From Microbotryum silenes-acaulis (Eukaryota; Basidiomycota; Microbotryomycetes; Microbotryales; Microbotryaceae): a stretch of DNA of 64,000 bases. Positions 45,274 through 57,506 of this stretch are shown piece after piece. The DNA lies in NCBI GenBank assembly GCA_003665825.1, contig QPFY01000015.1, positions 496,001 to 560,000 of the forward strand. The letters run 5' to 3'. Numbering within the stretch: the first letter of the stretch is position 1; each line of letters opens with the position of its first letter. Made by a program: the position numbers and the translations under genes. The notes under the pieces were generated by a model. The model searched no databases. It was not told where the DNA came from and saw only the letters and a list, made by a program, of their open reading frames with translations.

Positions 45274-46638
45274 ATGTCGATCCAGGTGCTTCAGAGCTTC
45301 AGGCCTCAGGCCTCAGCGCGGGGTCACCCTTCCTTGTCGTTCTGCACTTTCCCGGATTTCGCAGACTCGACCGACGATTGTCGTCATACACGGACGTACA
45401 CAAGCTTGTGTGGTTCGATATCTATGCCATCCCCTTCGTCACGTGGTGTGGGCGGTGCGCGGGTCAAACCGAATCGCGCTCCTTCGGCTGGCCCGACGCC
45501 CTGGACGGATCGCCTGTTGACGCTGCCGGGGGAGGTGCTCACGTGCTGTGTTGAGCGACTGCTCACCCACGTTGTCGAGGCGAACGAGGCGCTACGGCCA
45601 TCGTGCAAGGGCACCATCACCCGCTTCCACGCCAAGGAACCTCCCAATCTCGCACTCCAAGGTTATCTGTCAAGGTGCGTTGCCGTGCCGAGCTTTGACG
45701 CAGCGAGTTGCGCCGACCGTCGTGCAATGATCGCCAGTCGCAGATCGCCGTGCAGCCTGCTGATCTCACCGTCGCCTACCCTCAGGTTGATCGTATATAT
45801 GCCGTGTCCGAGGGATGCGATTCTCTTGACTGTACTCTATCTCGATCGGATATCCCGCCTACGTCCTCCCGCGCCCTATCATGAGGTGACCTCTGTGCCG
45901 TTACTCCCGACCGTCGAACCAACTCGAGGCCAGCGAGAGGAGTCATCGTCGACGGAGCAAGAGCACAAGGAGAGCGAATCACTCGCCCACCCTCTCATTA
46001 ATACATTCACGATCCATCGCCTCGTCCTGGCCGCCCTCCTCGTGGCGTGCAAGTCGGAATGCGACGGCCATTTGTCGCAGCGACGTGTTGCAAAAGTCGG
46101 CGGAGTGACCATGCGAGAGCTGATTCGGCTGGAGGTTGACGTGCTCGCCTTGTTGGACTGGCGATTGACCTATACTCTAAACGCGGTCGAAGATCTGTCT
46201 CGCACGCTGTGGGAACTGGCGAAAAAGGAGGGTCTCATCACCGCCGATGCAGATGATCCTTCGCCCATTTCTTCGAGCTCGGCCCCAAGCGTCGCTGAGG
46301 TGACCGCTGAAACTTCAGCTGGCCCCAGACTTCAAGGAGTGCCCCTTGTCTCCGTGTCGACCCCCAACTCACACGAGTCGGACGACCGGATTTCCATCAT
46401 TTCCACCTCGACAGCATCGTCGGCCTCGGTCTCGCCATGCATGCGGTCTCCCGCCCGCGACTCGAGCATGTCGCCGTCGCCGCCCTCGTCGAATGAAGCA
46501 TCCACTCGAAGCTCACTTGAAGACTCTCGACAATCTAACGCGTCCGAAAAGAATTCCACCTCTCTTCAGGGTCGACGCTTGGCATCGAGGGCGTCCAGCG
46601 AGACGGTCCGTCGACTCGACCGACTGTCTGTCTCGTAG
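45274..46638 (+). CDS. Pho80/Pcl-type cyclin
   Basis: Regulatory partner of a Pho85-like CDK in phosphate, glycogen or polarity control. Exons 45274-45674 and 45786-46638 (417 residues). The cyclin box shows ITRFHAKEPPNLALQGYLSR, a segment after the intron PRDAILLTVLYLDRISRL, then INTFTIHRLVLAALLVACKS, RRVAKVGGVTMRELIRLEVD and LLDWRLTY, the pattern of the Pho80 subgroup. A polar Ser-rich C-terminal tail of ~140 residues may hold phosphorylation sites. The 111-nt intron has no in-frame stop, but its removal restores the continuous cyclin box. An ATG at 45424 is an alternative start that would remove an uncharacteristic 50-residue N-terminus. Confidence 0.85.
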   Translation: MSIQVLQSFRPQASARGHPSLSFCTFPDFADSTDDCRHTRTYTSLCGSISMPSPSSRGVGGARVKPNRAPSAGPTPWTDRLLTLPGEVLTCCVERLLTHVVEANEALRPSCKGTITRFHAKEPPNLALQGYLSRCVAVPSFDAASCADRRAMIASRRSPCSLLISPSPTLRLIVYMPCPRDAILLTVLYLDRISRLRPPAPYHEVTSVPLLPTVEPTRGQREESSSTEQEHKESESLAHPLINTFTIHRLVLAALLVACKSECDGHLSQRRVAKVGGVTMRELIRLEVDVLALLDWRLTYTLNAVEDLSRTLWELAKKEGLITADADDPSPISSSSAPSVAEVTAETSAGPRLQGVPLVSVSTPNSHESDDRISIISTSTASSASVSPCMRSPARDSSMSPSPPSSNEASTRSSLEDSRQSNASEKNSTSLQGRRLASRASSETVRRLDRLSVS

Positions 46639-46988
46639 TGCGTCAGGATCGAAGCGAGCATTGACCTCGACGGCATTCTCTGGGGCAAAAGTAGCCGTGC
46701 ATTATTGTACGCCACTGATGGCTGTTGTAATCTGACCTTGAGATTTCTCCGTCATCTTGGCACTGGTGACGACATGATGCTGCAAATGTCTGGCTTCTGC
46801 ATTAATCACCGGGTCCGAGCACGAAGGTCCAGAGCGATCACAAGTGGAGCACTGATAATATGTATCATCGAAATCGTGGAGAGCAAGTATCCGTATAATT
46901 TGTTCTTTTCCATGAATTGTACTCTTCTTACCAATGGTTCTGCTTACACAAGGTGCAAGCCTGACCGAGTTCGTAATGAGCGCAATGT
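46639..46988. other. Intergenic region
   Basis: About 350 bp between the cyclin stop and the MFS start. AT-richer in the second half. No gene or RNA seen. Confidence 0.45.
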
Positions 46989-49063
46989 ATGATCGTGACC
47001 AGTCCGGTCGGATCCGTCCGTTCGGCTCTTCCCCTGTCGCCCCCCACGCCTTCGCCGCGCGGTGACGACGACGACGACGACGACATGGCGGGCCTGACTA
47101 CGGCCTCACTCGTTGGCCTATACGAACCCGAACCCGAAACGGAGCTCGACCCTGGCGTGTTCGCCGACCACCGACCCTCGAGCAGCATGCCACGATCGGC
47201 GGCCTCTTCCTCCCGTCTGACGGCGTACCTGGGCCTCGATCGCTCGGTGCGACCGATCAACGCGGTGGCGCTCGCCAGCTCAACGCTGCTGTCCATCACG
47301 CTGCTCGTCTTCCTGAACGCCTCGCAACCGTTCCTGCTGGACCTGCTCGACGTACCCAACGCCGGACGGATGACGGGCCAGCTCGTGCTCGCGGATGAGC
47401 TCGTCGCGCTCGGCTGCTACAGCGTGTGGGGGTTCATTTCCGACCGGATAGGGGTACGGTGGGTCGCTGTGGCAGGTCATGCACTGTGCGGCGTCGCATT
47501 GGTGGCCTACGTCAACGTCCCCTTGTCTGTCCTCATAATCGCTCGAATGCTGTTCGCGGTCGGGGCCAGCGCTCTCGTCACCGCGCTCAGTGCAGCGCTC
47601 TCCTCGATGACCGCTTTGCCCGAGTGCGAGTGCGAGTGCGAATCCGACATCGGGTCCGGTCAAGACGCCGATGTACGCACGTCTTCTCCCCATGGTCACT
47701 CCCAACCCACATCTTCCAATCAAACGGAATTGTCGGACGAGCACTCCCGTCTGTTGGCGACGTCGAGTGAGCGAGCGACGACCAGCGCAGCAAACAAGTC
47801 AGCTCGGTTCGCCGGGCTGCTCGGATTCTCCTCGGGGTTGGGTGCATTGTTGGCAGGTACGCGCAACCCTCGGTGCCAAAATTCGCATCCTCAAACTTTC
47901 GCGGCGAGTGCAGAGACTAACGCCCTCGTGCTCGTCCTCTTCTGCATGTTACCCGGGTGATGCTCTCAGTCTTCGTTTTGCTCCCTCTGCCGGCCCAAAT
48001 ATCGGCTCGATTCGCCAATGTTTCGCTACGAGCTGCTCTCAGATACACCTATTATCTCACTGCTGCCTTAGCCTTCGTCGAGAGTCTGTTTCTCGTCGTC
48101 GGTCTCAACAGACCGTCGACAGTCGCACCGATTAAGAGTCGCGAAAGGCAAGCAAACTCGACGCTCCGGGACAAGAGCATCGCTACCCTCAAAGAAATGT
48201 CGCTCGGCGTCCGAATTGCTCGTCAAGAGCCTCGCATAGCTTTAGGCTACCTGACATCGTTCACGGTAAGTGCGATGCGCTCGCCCCCAAAGCCGCTCGT
48301 GGCATTGTTGCGTACTGACATGTGGCGCTCCACCACACCTCGTGCAGTCTCGCGCGAGCGCGACAATCGTCACGGGTTTCATCCCTCTTTTGATCAACCA
48401 CGTTAGTGCTGCTGCTTTTGTTTCAGACCCACCTGACCGATTTGACTCATTGCTCGAACTCATTTACAGTACTTTGTCTCCAATGGGCTCTGCTCCACGC
48501 CATCGTCAGCGTTAGACGTCCCGACACCGAGCAATCCGCCCCTTGAAGTCTGTCGACAAGCCTTGATATTGGCTTCGATCCTGACGGGCGTAGTTCAATT
48601 GGTCTCCCTCCTCTGCTCGCCCCTCGTCGGCTTCCTCGCTTCGTCATTATCGTTCACACTGCTGCTCGCCTTGACCTCGACCCTCGGAACAGTCGCTTTC
48701 ATAGGCTGGTCCTTCTTGCCCCATCACGGCGACCCCCGCGGCCCGGTGCCCATCGTCTATGCGATCCTGGCCGGCATATCACAGATTGGCGGGATCGTCA
48801 TCTCGCTCGCTCTAGTGGCTCAGGCCCGTGGCACCTTGGTCCAAAAGCAAGGCAAGGAAGTCGCAGGAGTGATCGCGGCCGCGTATTCCGTGTCGGGCGG
48901 GTTAGGCATCCTGCTCGTCGGGACTTCGGCTGGCTGGCTGTTCGATGCTTGGAAAGGCGCACCTTTCGCCATTGTGGCAGTGGTCAACGGTATCACCGCG
49001 GTGGCGGCCCTCATCGTCTGGAGAGGGGAAAACCGAGGCCGGGCCAATGTTTGTTTAGAATGA
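46989..49063 (+). CDS. Major facilitator superfamily transporter
   Basis: Multi-pass membrane transporter of unknown substrate. Exons 46989-47856, 47970-48265, 48348-48401, 48470-49063 (603 residues). A ~90-residue cytosolic N-terminus with an Asp run (DDDDDDD) precedes the first membrane helix (VALASSTLLSITLLVFLNAS). MFS motif A appears as GFISDRIGVRWVAV in the first cytosolic loop. The central loop is polar and contains a Cys-Glu alternation (ECECECE). The C-terminal half has five to six hydrophobic segments (LASILTGVVQLVSLL, LLLALTSTLGTVAFIGW, AILAGISQIGGIVISLALVA, FAIVAVVNGITAVAALIV). It resembles fungal MFS proteins of unknown function. It is convergent with another MFS gene 220 bp away, but the two are not similar enough to be a recent tandem duplicate. 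Confidence 0.8.
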
Positions 49064-49284
49064 TCGCACAACAAGCTTGTATCGCTACCGCTGTATTATC
49101 AATATAACAATAGAGGCAAGTCACCTTATTGAAGTGCAACGATGAGTATGCTACGGTTATAAACACTATTCTTGCTGCCTTTGCGGCGGTGGCGCGGCGT
49201 GACCGGTGTCTGGTCTACATCTTGTTGTTGCGCTTTCTTCGGCCTTCAGATCCCCTCCAGTGGCACATCAGTCGCCTTCAATGC

Positions 49285-51110
49285 TTATTCGACTTTGATC
49301 TTCTTACCCATCCATCGACTCCATTTGCTCGCCACAACCGCCATTCCGATTGATCCCAACGCATAGGCCCAAGTCGGACCCCAAACGAAGTACACCATCG
49401 TACTGATGAGCGGACCCAATGCCCTCCCCAATTGACCGCTCGACCTGAACTTGCCCAACGCCTCGCCATGGGATTTTTTACCACTCTTGACGTTCTCGAC
49501 GTCGGAATCGGTTTCGAACGACACGATCGCCGTCAGGCTCGTGACGACGGTCGACGAGACGTACGCGAACCCGGTCGCGGCCGAGTAGAGGAAAATGTTG
49601 GCATTGGAGAAACGGCTGGTGGGCGACATGGGTCCCACGTGCGGCAAGATGGCAAGGAGGACCAGCGAGATGAAGCAAGTCCAGATGCCCGTTCGGACGA
49701 GGCGGGGAGGGCCTGAGGTCGACGACTTCATGCGGCGCACGTAACCCCCCTGAAGGAGCGAAGCGAGCACGCCGATGTAGCCAAGCAAGCGGCCATTTTG
49801 CTAACGAGCCGCACAAAGACGTTCCCCGAATCAGCAATAAGGGTCATGTTTCCATTTCGTGACCCGACCCAAAACTCACAGCATTCGTGTAGTCGAACAA
49901 TGTGTAAGTCAAGAACGTCAAGGTAAATTCGGCACCTGAAACCCGCGCGCCGAGAGAGAATTAGTCATCTTTCGAACTCGGCTCGACAGGGTAGGGCCCG
50001 ACTTCACTCACCCGAGAAGAAGAACAAGAAACCGAAATGGATCCATTGCAACTCCTTCAGTCTTGCTTGCCTTTCCGCCGGCGTTCGCTTAAGAGCAGCC
50101 GCCGCTGCCTTCTCATCGGCGGCGCTCTTCTTCGGCGCCGACGCGGCGCTGGCCTTAACCTCTTCGGCCTGGTCCTCCTTCCACCACCTCGTCTCGGGCA
50201 AGCGCAATGCGAGGTAGAGCGTCTCGATCGAGAGAAGAACAAAGGTAACCAGAGCGGGAACCGCATACGAGTTGAGTTCGAGCTGGTGGCCGGCGACAGT
50301 GATGCGTTGTCCTCTTCCTACGACACGCGAGGCAAAGTAGGCTCCGAGCGAAGGCCCGAGGGTGAAGGCGAGGGAGAACGCGACTCCGACCAGCGCGAGC
50401 GACCGCGATCGCTCCTCGGGGGAGGTGACATCGGTTATGGCAGCGATCGATAGTTGAACATTTCCTTCTGAGAGTCCACCGACGAGGCGCGAAAGAGCGT
50501 ACAAGCCGAAATGATTTGCGAAGAGCCACAGCAGAGCGGAGATGAGATTCCCGAGCATCGACGCAAGGAGGACCGGCCTGCGACCATAGCGATCCGACAG
50601 CGCGCCGAGGTGGGGCGAAATGACAAACTGGCACAGCGAGAAGAGGGACGAAAGGAGGCCTCCGAGCAATGTGAGGTCCCATCGAGCCGTGCTCTGGGGA
50701 GTCAAAGGCGCCAGCGACGAGTAGGAGAAAAGCTTGGCGCGCAAAGTCCGTACGAAATGCAGCGTGCGCGACAAGAGCGTCGGGGAGAAGGCCGCAAACT
50801 TGGACTCTTCCAGCACGAAGTTGTCGATCAACCGGGGGAAAAGAGGAAGCCTGTGAGCGATGAGGAGGACGAGGGCGACGTATGCGACAGATTTCAGTGA
50901 ACGGGATCGTTCTTCAGGACTTTCCGAGCAGGACGGGACTCACGGCATGGTGAAGGCAAGAAGGTCACACACGAGCGCAAAGAACACGATTCGGACAATC
51001 CTTTTGGACGACAAGCGTTTCGATGGCGGTGACGGTGACGTCGCACCGGCAGACGCTAGGGATGCTGGCGGACGAGCCTGGTGGTCTTTTGATCGGGTGG
51101 TCGAGACCAT
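49285..51110 (-). CDS. MFS transporter, MFSD10/TETRAN-like
   Basis: Probable drug:H+ antiporter-like carrier. Exons on the minus strand: 51110-50944, 50850-50012, 49935-49880, 49800-49285 (525 residues; phases close). The first helix reads IVRIVFFALVCDLLAFTMP. LFSLCQFVISPHLGALSDRYGRRPVLLASM is helix 2 plus motif A. RLVGGLSEGNVQLSIAAITDV and GVAFSLAFTLGPSLGAYF are the blocks that place it with MFSD10 and tetracycline-resistance-like MFS proteins. A charged central loop (KSAADEKAAAAALKRTPAER) separates the halves. Twelve helices are plausible. The promoter side contains a 28-G homopolymer. Confidence 0.86.
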
Positions 51111-51940
51111 CTTGCGGATCTATCAATAACGCGCGATGCAGTGGAAAGAGGGGACAGATTGGATCAGTGACTGAGTACGATGACTTGCTATCGGGCCCAG
51201 AACGGGAGCGTAGGGGGTCCCCGTTGCCTACAGCCCACGCCGATGCAGGTCGGGGGGCGGGGGGGGGGGGGGGGGGGGGGGGGGGGCGCTTCGTCACAAG
51301 GTGGGGGAGCAGCCCGGCGGTCGCGCGCACCGTTTGCAGCGACGTCAGACCTCAGATTCTCAGACCCTGGTCCGGGGGAAGCTGCAAGCCTGCGACACGT
51401 ACCCTGATCGGGGAAAAGAGCGCCGATGACTCCGAGATGTTGCAAGTGCTGGGTCTGATCAAAGCTATAGCCAGATGCGAAGGCAGGAAGTCTGAAGTCA
51501 AAGAGGCTGGGGAGTCAGAGAGTGTGGGAGCGCAGGGGCAGCTGCAGGCTTCCAGAAAGTCGTTCGATGTCGATCATTCGAGATTTCATTTGGTCACGGG
51601 CTAGCGTTAAGCTCGACGCCCCTCAATAGAGTCAAATGGAGGGCTTAGTTGAGCTTAGGCTAGCGTGATCTCGTAACCGGCGCGTCGCCATTGGCGAGAA
51701 ACTGCCGTCCGCGGCCATCCTTCCTCGAGTAAAGGCCACACACTTGAAGATGGCATGGCGTGTCCCATTTCTATAAGATCTGAAAAACGATCCACTAGAT
51801 GAGAGGGGGTGGAGGCCTTGAACGGTTAATTCAATTCGCGATGGGGACTAGTATAAGAACGACAATAGAAGTGACATGAAACAACAATGAACCAGGAAGA
51901 AAAAGAAAGAAAGAAAAAATCCAATACAACGAGAAAGGCA
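51111..51940. other. Intergenic region with poly-G run
   Basis: About 830 bp between the MFSD10-like start and the sugar-nucleotide transporter stop (both on the minus strand). It contains the poly-G run at 51259-51286 and a purine-rich stretch (51890-51930). No gene supported. Confidence 0.5.
51259..51286. repeat. 28-nt poly-G homopolymer
   Basis: An uninterrupted run of 28 G preceded by GGGGGGC. Its length in the assembly should be treated with caution. Confidence 0.9.
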
Positions 51941-53850
51941 TCATACGACGATGGGTTTCTGCGGTCCATGCGATCTTGCGGAAATGGGGGCGAGAGGAAA
52001 AGCGGCGGCGGCCGAGGAGTCCCCGGCTCGTGGTTGACTCTCGGGTTGGTTGTACAGATAGGTCGCTCCAACGACGAGACATGTGCCAACGAGGAAGGCT
52101 GGGGTGACGTGAAAGTCGAATAGAATCATGCCGGCGATGAAAGAGAGAATGATAGCGAGCGAGGTCGCGAAGCCCTTCATGATGTTGTCACTGTCACAGC
52201 GTTTGTCCGGGTTACCGTCAGCGTCTGCACGTGTCACTACCGCCAGGTCTTCCGGGAATCAGTGTCACTGTGTCACCTCACCTGAATTTGATCACCAACG
52301 CGGTAACAAGACCGCCAACCACCTGGATCATCACAACAGCCCAGGCCCACAGGCCAAAGTAGGCAAAGAGCGGCCGCGATTCGTTCCCCGGCGGTAATGT
52401 GGGGGACGCACCGCTGCTGTTGAAGGGTGTGAAGTCGGAAAAAAAGACGGGGAGTAGTGCGGGAACAATTGAGAAGCACGAAAGTTGAACATTGCGGACC
52501 CAGAGGTCGACCTGGGATCCTTTGAGCACGAGCTCAAAATACACGCCCGCCAGTCCACTCGTCATGCATGCCGCACCCACAGCAACAAGCCCATCAAGGC
52601 GTTTCAGGTACGCATCGCCAACAGCGTCGGAAGCCACTTCCTTGGCAGCGGACGTCTGCAATTGAACGACACCGACCCCGGTGGCGAGCAAAGAGAGGGC
52701 GAGCCACTTCTTGGCCGATAGTCGTTTCCGCAAAAGTATGACCGAGAACAGAGCGGTCGTCAAGATTTTGAGGTTCTGCGATCACGCCAAGAAAGACTCA
52801 GGTCTTTGTTTTTCGCTCGCAAGCAACTGATTGATGGCGCGTCAACTCACATATGTGACCTGAAATGTCGGGACGTCGAGACAGCTGGCCGCTACGAATT
52901 GAAGCTGCACGCACACGAGTGGCGTTCTTGCATGAGTCTGCAGTCAACGGACACTGCAATGCGTATCAAGAACTCACATTGTTTTGGATGACATAAAGGC
53001 AAGCCGGGATCGACAGTTTCCAGCAGTCGGATCTACGGACCGCCGACGAGTATTCCGGGATGTCAGTCGAATGCCGCATGCCGCTCACGAAGTTGTCGAG
53101 AAGGGCAGCACTAGGGCAGCACTCGGTGCGATGTGTCGACAACAAACGCGCGGCCGACCTTAAAACTCACGAAAACACGTCAAGCGCCGTCTGTCTCACC
53201 GAATAGATGATTCGCGATATCGTCCACAGCTCGTGCCAAGGCTGATCCGGGGCATCGCGCCGTTCCGAGATCTCCTTCGATTCAGACCCCTCCAAGAACG
53301 TCTCCTCTTCAGACGAGATGGGAGCATAAGCGCTTGCGGCACGCGATGACGGCGACAGGCGCAAATTGTTGTAAAACGCGATGGAGAACGAGATTGACCC
53401 CTTAAGCAGTTCGTTGAGGAGAACGGCTTCCGCGGCCGAGTACATGCGGTCCGCAGGGACGCGAACCCTCGACTACGTTCTCCAATATCAAGATGAAGGA
53501 CAGATTGAAGGGTGGTATGCGTATGGCGCGATTGCGAATGAAGCATGGACGGTACGTCGGAGATAAGCAGCAAGGCGAGCCGGGCAGAAGCGATACGCCG
53601 ATTCGCCAATACGAGGCGGGTTGCCAATTTGACGTGTAGTCATCGAGCGCAAGCGAGAACAGAGCAACACCGTCAGAGACGAATTATACGTTGGTTTAGG
53701 TGACGAAGGTGATGAACTAACGTAGTGCAACACGATCGTCAAAGCCGAGTTCTGACAGGTCAAGGTCACCAGCGAGATCAGGCCGAGAGGTACACCGAGG
53801 AAAGTCGGCGGTGATGCGACCACAGCGTCAGAGGATGGAGGGCTTGGCAT
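51941..53850 (-). CDS. UDP-galactose-type nucleotide-sugar transporter (SLC35A)
   Basis: Golgi-membrane antiporter that exchanges nucleotide sugar for UMP. Exons on the minus strand: 53850-53722, 53472-53171, 53032-52978, 52904-52851, 52775-52282, 52190-51941 (427 residues). The order of conserved blocks is that of the UDP-Gal/UDP-GlcNAc/CMP-Sia group: TLTCQNSALTIVLHYSR, SAAEAVLLNELLKGSISF, KLSIPACLYVIQNNLQFVAA, LDVPTFQVTY|NLKILTTALFSV, KWLALSLLATGVGVVQ, TSGLAGVYFELVLKGS, WVRNVQLS, and SDNIMKGFATSLAIILS. About ten membrane helices. The first intron is about 250 nt. The substrate within the group cannot be read from the sequence. Confidence 0.9.
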
Positions 53851-55627
53851 TGCGTACGTGCAGGATCAACAGTTAAGGCAGTACCGGGTGGTAGGCAGCT
53901 ACCGACTGTTGGACGTCCAGGCCTGAGGCAGATACGGCCGGACTGCGAACGGACCGTAGGCTTAAGCGGGGCGCAAGCCACGTGCAGGAGTGTCGAGAAG
54001 GAAGCTGACTCCCCGGATTTTCGATTATCGTCTGTCGCGGAGCCCGATGTTCTTCTCGGCCTTGGCTGTAAGGATTGGACGCGCCGATCGAGCTCCCGTC
54101 CCCGTCCCGTACTAAAATCAAGGGAATTAAGGGGGGGAAATTAGACATAGCACGAGCCAATTTTTTAGAATTGGACAAAAAAACACCGAAAGTAATATGT
54201 ATCTCTTAAACTTAATTAAGAGACTCCTTTTCCCCGCCTTTTTAACTAGTTAAAAAAATGAACGGGCTTGAGTAGAACTGTATGCTGGAAACTCCTAAAG
54301 ACCTATTTATAGGTATGTTACAATGGACAATCAGCAGGAAACCAATTTCGACTTCTAGCATTAGTCCCCTCTGCCTGGCGGGGCAGCTGTAGCTGCTGTG
54401 CCTCCGACACGCCGGCTCACAGGCGGTCACTCGCGCTGCTCACTCCCTTCGACGTCTTCACTGCACCGTCAACGTTCTTTACCAGCCTCTGCCGCTGCGT
54501 TCCACCACCTGTTGGGACATGTGCGCTCTTCACTCCCAAGACTAGCTCGCAGTTGACAAAGTCGCTGACCGAGCGCTCCATCTTACGAGAGACGGAAAAC
54601 GAACGTAGTGGGAGGGCAGAATGGTGAAATAGAGAAGAATAAGAGAAGAATAAGAGAAGAGAAGAAATGGAAAGGTTTTAACGCGAGTTACTAGTGACAA
54701 GGACTGGCGGGTGGGATAAATAATGGCTGCAACCGATGATGGTGGGAACAGGCACCTTCGTCTCAGCATACCCTTGCAAGAGCAGGCGAAACTCTCAGAT
54801 GCGGCCGGGCAGGCAGAGGCGTGTTCTCAGCTAGACCATCTCTTGAGTAGAGCATACGAACTTACTTTGCTCTCGATATCAGCGGGGTTTTGGTACCAAC
54901 GTATAGTTAACGGTGTGCAGTGTTCCAGCCTCGTTCAAGGATTTGGGTCCATCTTAGGAGCCAGTCCGCCGCTATCCGGAATCACCACTTCACTTCTGCC
55001 CCCTGTCTCTCGGTCTCCTCCTGACGCGACTCTCGTTCCCTTCGTCGTTGCTGGTTTTCGTGGGTAGGTGTATATTGCAGCGGCCACTGGATCCGTACTG
55101 TGCTGTTGCTGGCGACGATTGCTTAAGCCGGATCTCGCACGATCGAGTGGGGGTGGGGGCGGCCGGTGGGGGCCGGACTGGCAGTCGGACCCAGTGTGAG
55201 CTGAGAGCAGACATTGCATCCAAGCAGCTGATTCGCGCGTCGACGGTGTGGCATGCTCGTAGCTGGGAGGGAAATGTATTTGAGACTAAACGGGGTACTC
55301 AGTAGAGGACTTATCAGCCCGGGCTCTGAAGCTCGACAATCCTTCGATGCTTCGACATATCGGATTTGATCGTACGTCACCGCGCCGGTAATTCCGAGCG
55401 CGCCACTGGTGATTTGCTATGAAGGAGCCTCACATGCCCATAATGGGAGAAGAATGGTTGAGTAGTCACACCCTACTGTAGCTGAATCTCGTGTATTCCT
55501 CCTACGTAGGCCCGCACTTGTGGTTCCCAATGAGTTGCCGACGAGACGACGCTTCAACGCGACCACTCTCCTCAGCCTCCCGCCAAGTTCAGCGGAGCTC
55601 GATCCCGACCGTGGCACCACAAAAGCG
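53851..55627. other. Long intergenic region
   Basis: About 1.8 kb without a supported gene. 54100-54400 is AT-rich, with short inverted repeats (TCTCTTAA...TTAAGAGA near 54206-54227; CCAATT...AATTGG near 54157-54174) and an ACTAGTTA motif at 54246 resembling those near both Helitron-like ends. 54630-54670 is a GAAGAATAAGA simple repeat. 55480-55627 carries an open frame upstream of the IWR1 ATG that lacks its own ATG. Confidence 0.5.
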
Positions 55628-57506
55628 ATGTCGCCTGGCTCTGCTTACTCTATCCTGCGCATCAAGCGCAAGCGCACTGAGCAATCCGATCCATTGGATG
55701 CGCTGGGTCCGTCTTGCAGTGCCTAGCCGACCCGTGTCCGGGTGGATTTGCCAGCGAACACATGGCAGGCTCATACCAACGCACACCCGCACAGTCATAC
55801 AGGATGGTGCACAAGCCGAGGTGTCATCCCAGCTGACACACAAACGTCGGAGATCGAACACATCCACCCCAGCGCCCGGCGGTAGGTCGTGTGGCCGCAC
55901 TCGCAGGTCGGAGACGAGGGGAGCTGATTGAGTGATGTGGTGATCTTCAAGGTGTTTTTCATTTCGCCGAAACCGTGCCACTCGATACCTTTGACTCGGA
56001 CACCTCCTCTCGCAAGCTCAGAGTACGCCTCTGTTTACTGGTTCAGCGCCAAAGCTCGAAATCTTTGGGTGTGGAAGCGCTGATGAGTTCGGCTGGCTTA
56101 CCGTGCGACCTTTGGTTTATGATGTTCATTGGTGACGCAGGAACGCATTTCGGCCTTCCTTCGCGAGCCGCAAGATTCGTCCCGGGGGCAACTTCCTCAG
56201 ATCGGGCCAGGATCATTCCCGTCACTCCCAAGTGACTTTCTGCAGGTTGAGCCACCGACACTCGCTGCAACCCCCCGAAAGCTGCCGACGTCTCTGGAGC
56301 GTGGATCTACAAGCAGCAACAGTCGTACAGGGGACCTTGTCAGTCCAACCGGTGTAGAGTCAATGAAACCGACGCGCTACCACGTCATTGGTCAAACCCG
56401 ATACGAGCAAGAGAGCGATGCCCGACGGAGGAGACAGCTCGGCGGTGGGGTGCCCCCACAGGTTGTGTGAGTGCAGTGATGCACTCAGCTGGTAGACTGA
56501 GAGACCCTAATACTGAAAGACCGGATTGCACCAGCAGAAGTGCGTCGTCGAGTGCCCGCTCAACGCCCGATCGATTTCGAATCTACGAAGCCGCGCCGAT
56601 TGGTGAAGGCGACGAGCTCTCGAATCAGGGCCCAAGACAGGGGTAAGCCAGCCATTTGGCTCGACTATGAAATGCTTGGTAGTATCTTATCCGTATGCTC
56701 GCTCGCCCTCAGTCGTGGACTACGTCCCACTACGACATCGTCAGCGAAAGCGAAAGAGGACGAGATCATGTCCAATTTCGTTCCGATGCTGCAGGAGTAT
56801 CTAAATCGTGCGTGGCAACGTTGAATCACTTTGACTCTTGGGACCTCCACCGGAAGGGAAAATGGACTCTCCGACTAAATTTTGGGTGTTCGTATGACTT
56901 GTGTTCGCAGTCGGTGATCCGACCAGTGCCTCTGATTCGGCTCCAGCAATTGTGTTACCAAGCTTGGGGCCGGGCCTGGGTCCGGGGGACGCGAAGGAGG
57001 GTGGCGAGACGGAGGACGACGAGTACGTGTACGACGTGTACTATCGAGACTTGAGAGCTTCAGTTACGATCGATGTGGGCTCGTCGGAAGGGTTGAGGAG
57101 AGTGGGTCAACTGTACGTCGAGGTCGCTTGCATTCGATTTTGCTCCTCAAGCGAGGCCGATTTGGCTGATATCCGACTCGCTGTGTCCTCTCCCCAGAGC
57201 CGGTCTGGATGACGATGACGACGACGATCTACTCCGTGCGGGAGCGGACGACAGCGATCCGGACGAGCTTGGTGACGAAGATGATCAGGATTCGAACGGT
57301 GAGGAACTTAAGTCTCTGCCCCGGGCTACCCTGATCTTCGCACCGGATTGACTGATCGAACGAAGAAGATGGGTTTCGCAGAGGAGAACGACTACCGAAA
57401 TGATTACCCTGACGAAGATGGGGACGATGATGATTCTGACCTGTTCGATGGGAGCGACGGAGGGGATGATGATGATGACGCCGACGGGGATGATGGGCGG
57501 TGGTGA
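55628..57506 (+). CDS. IWR1: RNA polymerase II nuclear import factor Iwr1
   Basis: Binds the assembled polymerase II cleft and supplies an NLS for its nuclear import (SLC7A6OS in animals). Nine exons: 55628-55706, 55795-55881, 55952-56022, 56141-56466, 56538-56642, 56713-56807, 56911-57112, 57198-57298, 57382-57506 (396 residues; phases close). The N-terminal SAYSILRIKRKRTEQSDPLDAL is the family's RVKRKR-type NLS block. VFHFAETVPL, PDRFRIYEA and NFVPMLQEYL follow. DDEYVYDVYYRD is the Iwr1 signature, and ENDYRNDYPDEDGDDDD plus a long acidic tail ends the protein. An Asp-rich codon-repetitive 3' end (GATGATGATGAT) is a feature of the family's tail. Confidence 0.94.

Noticed and set aside
46989..51110. 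Two adjacent MFS genes as a resistance or secondary-metabolite cluster
   Set aside because: They are convergent, belong to different MFS subgroups, and no biosynthetic genes are nearby.
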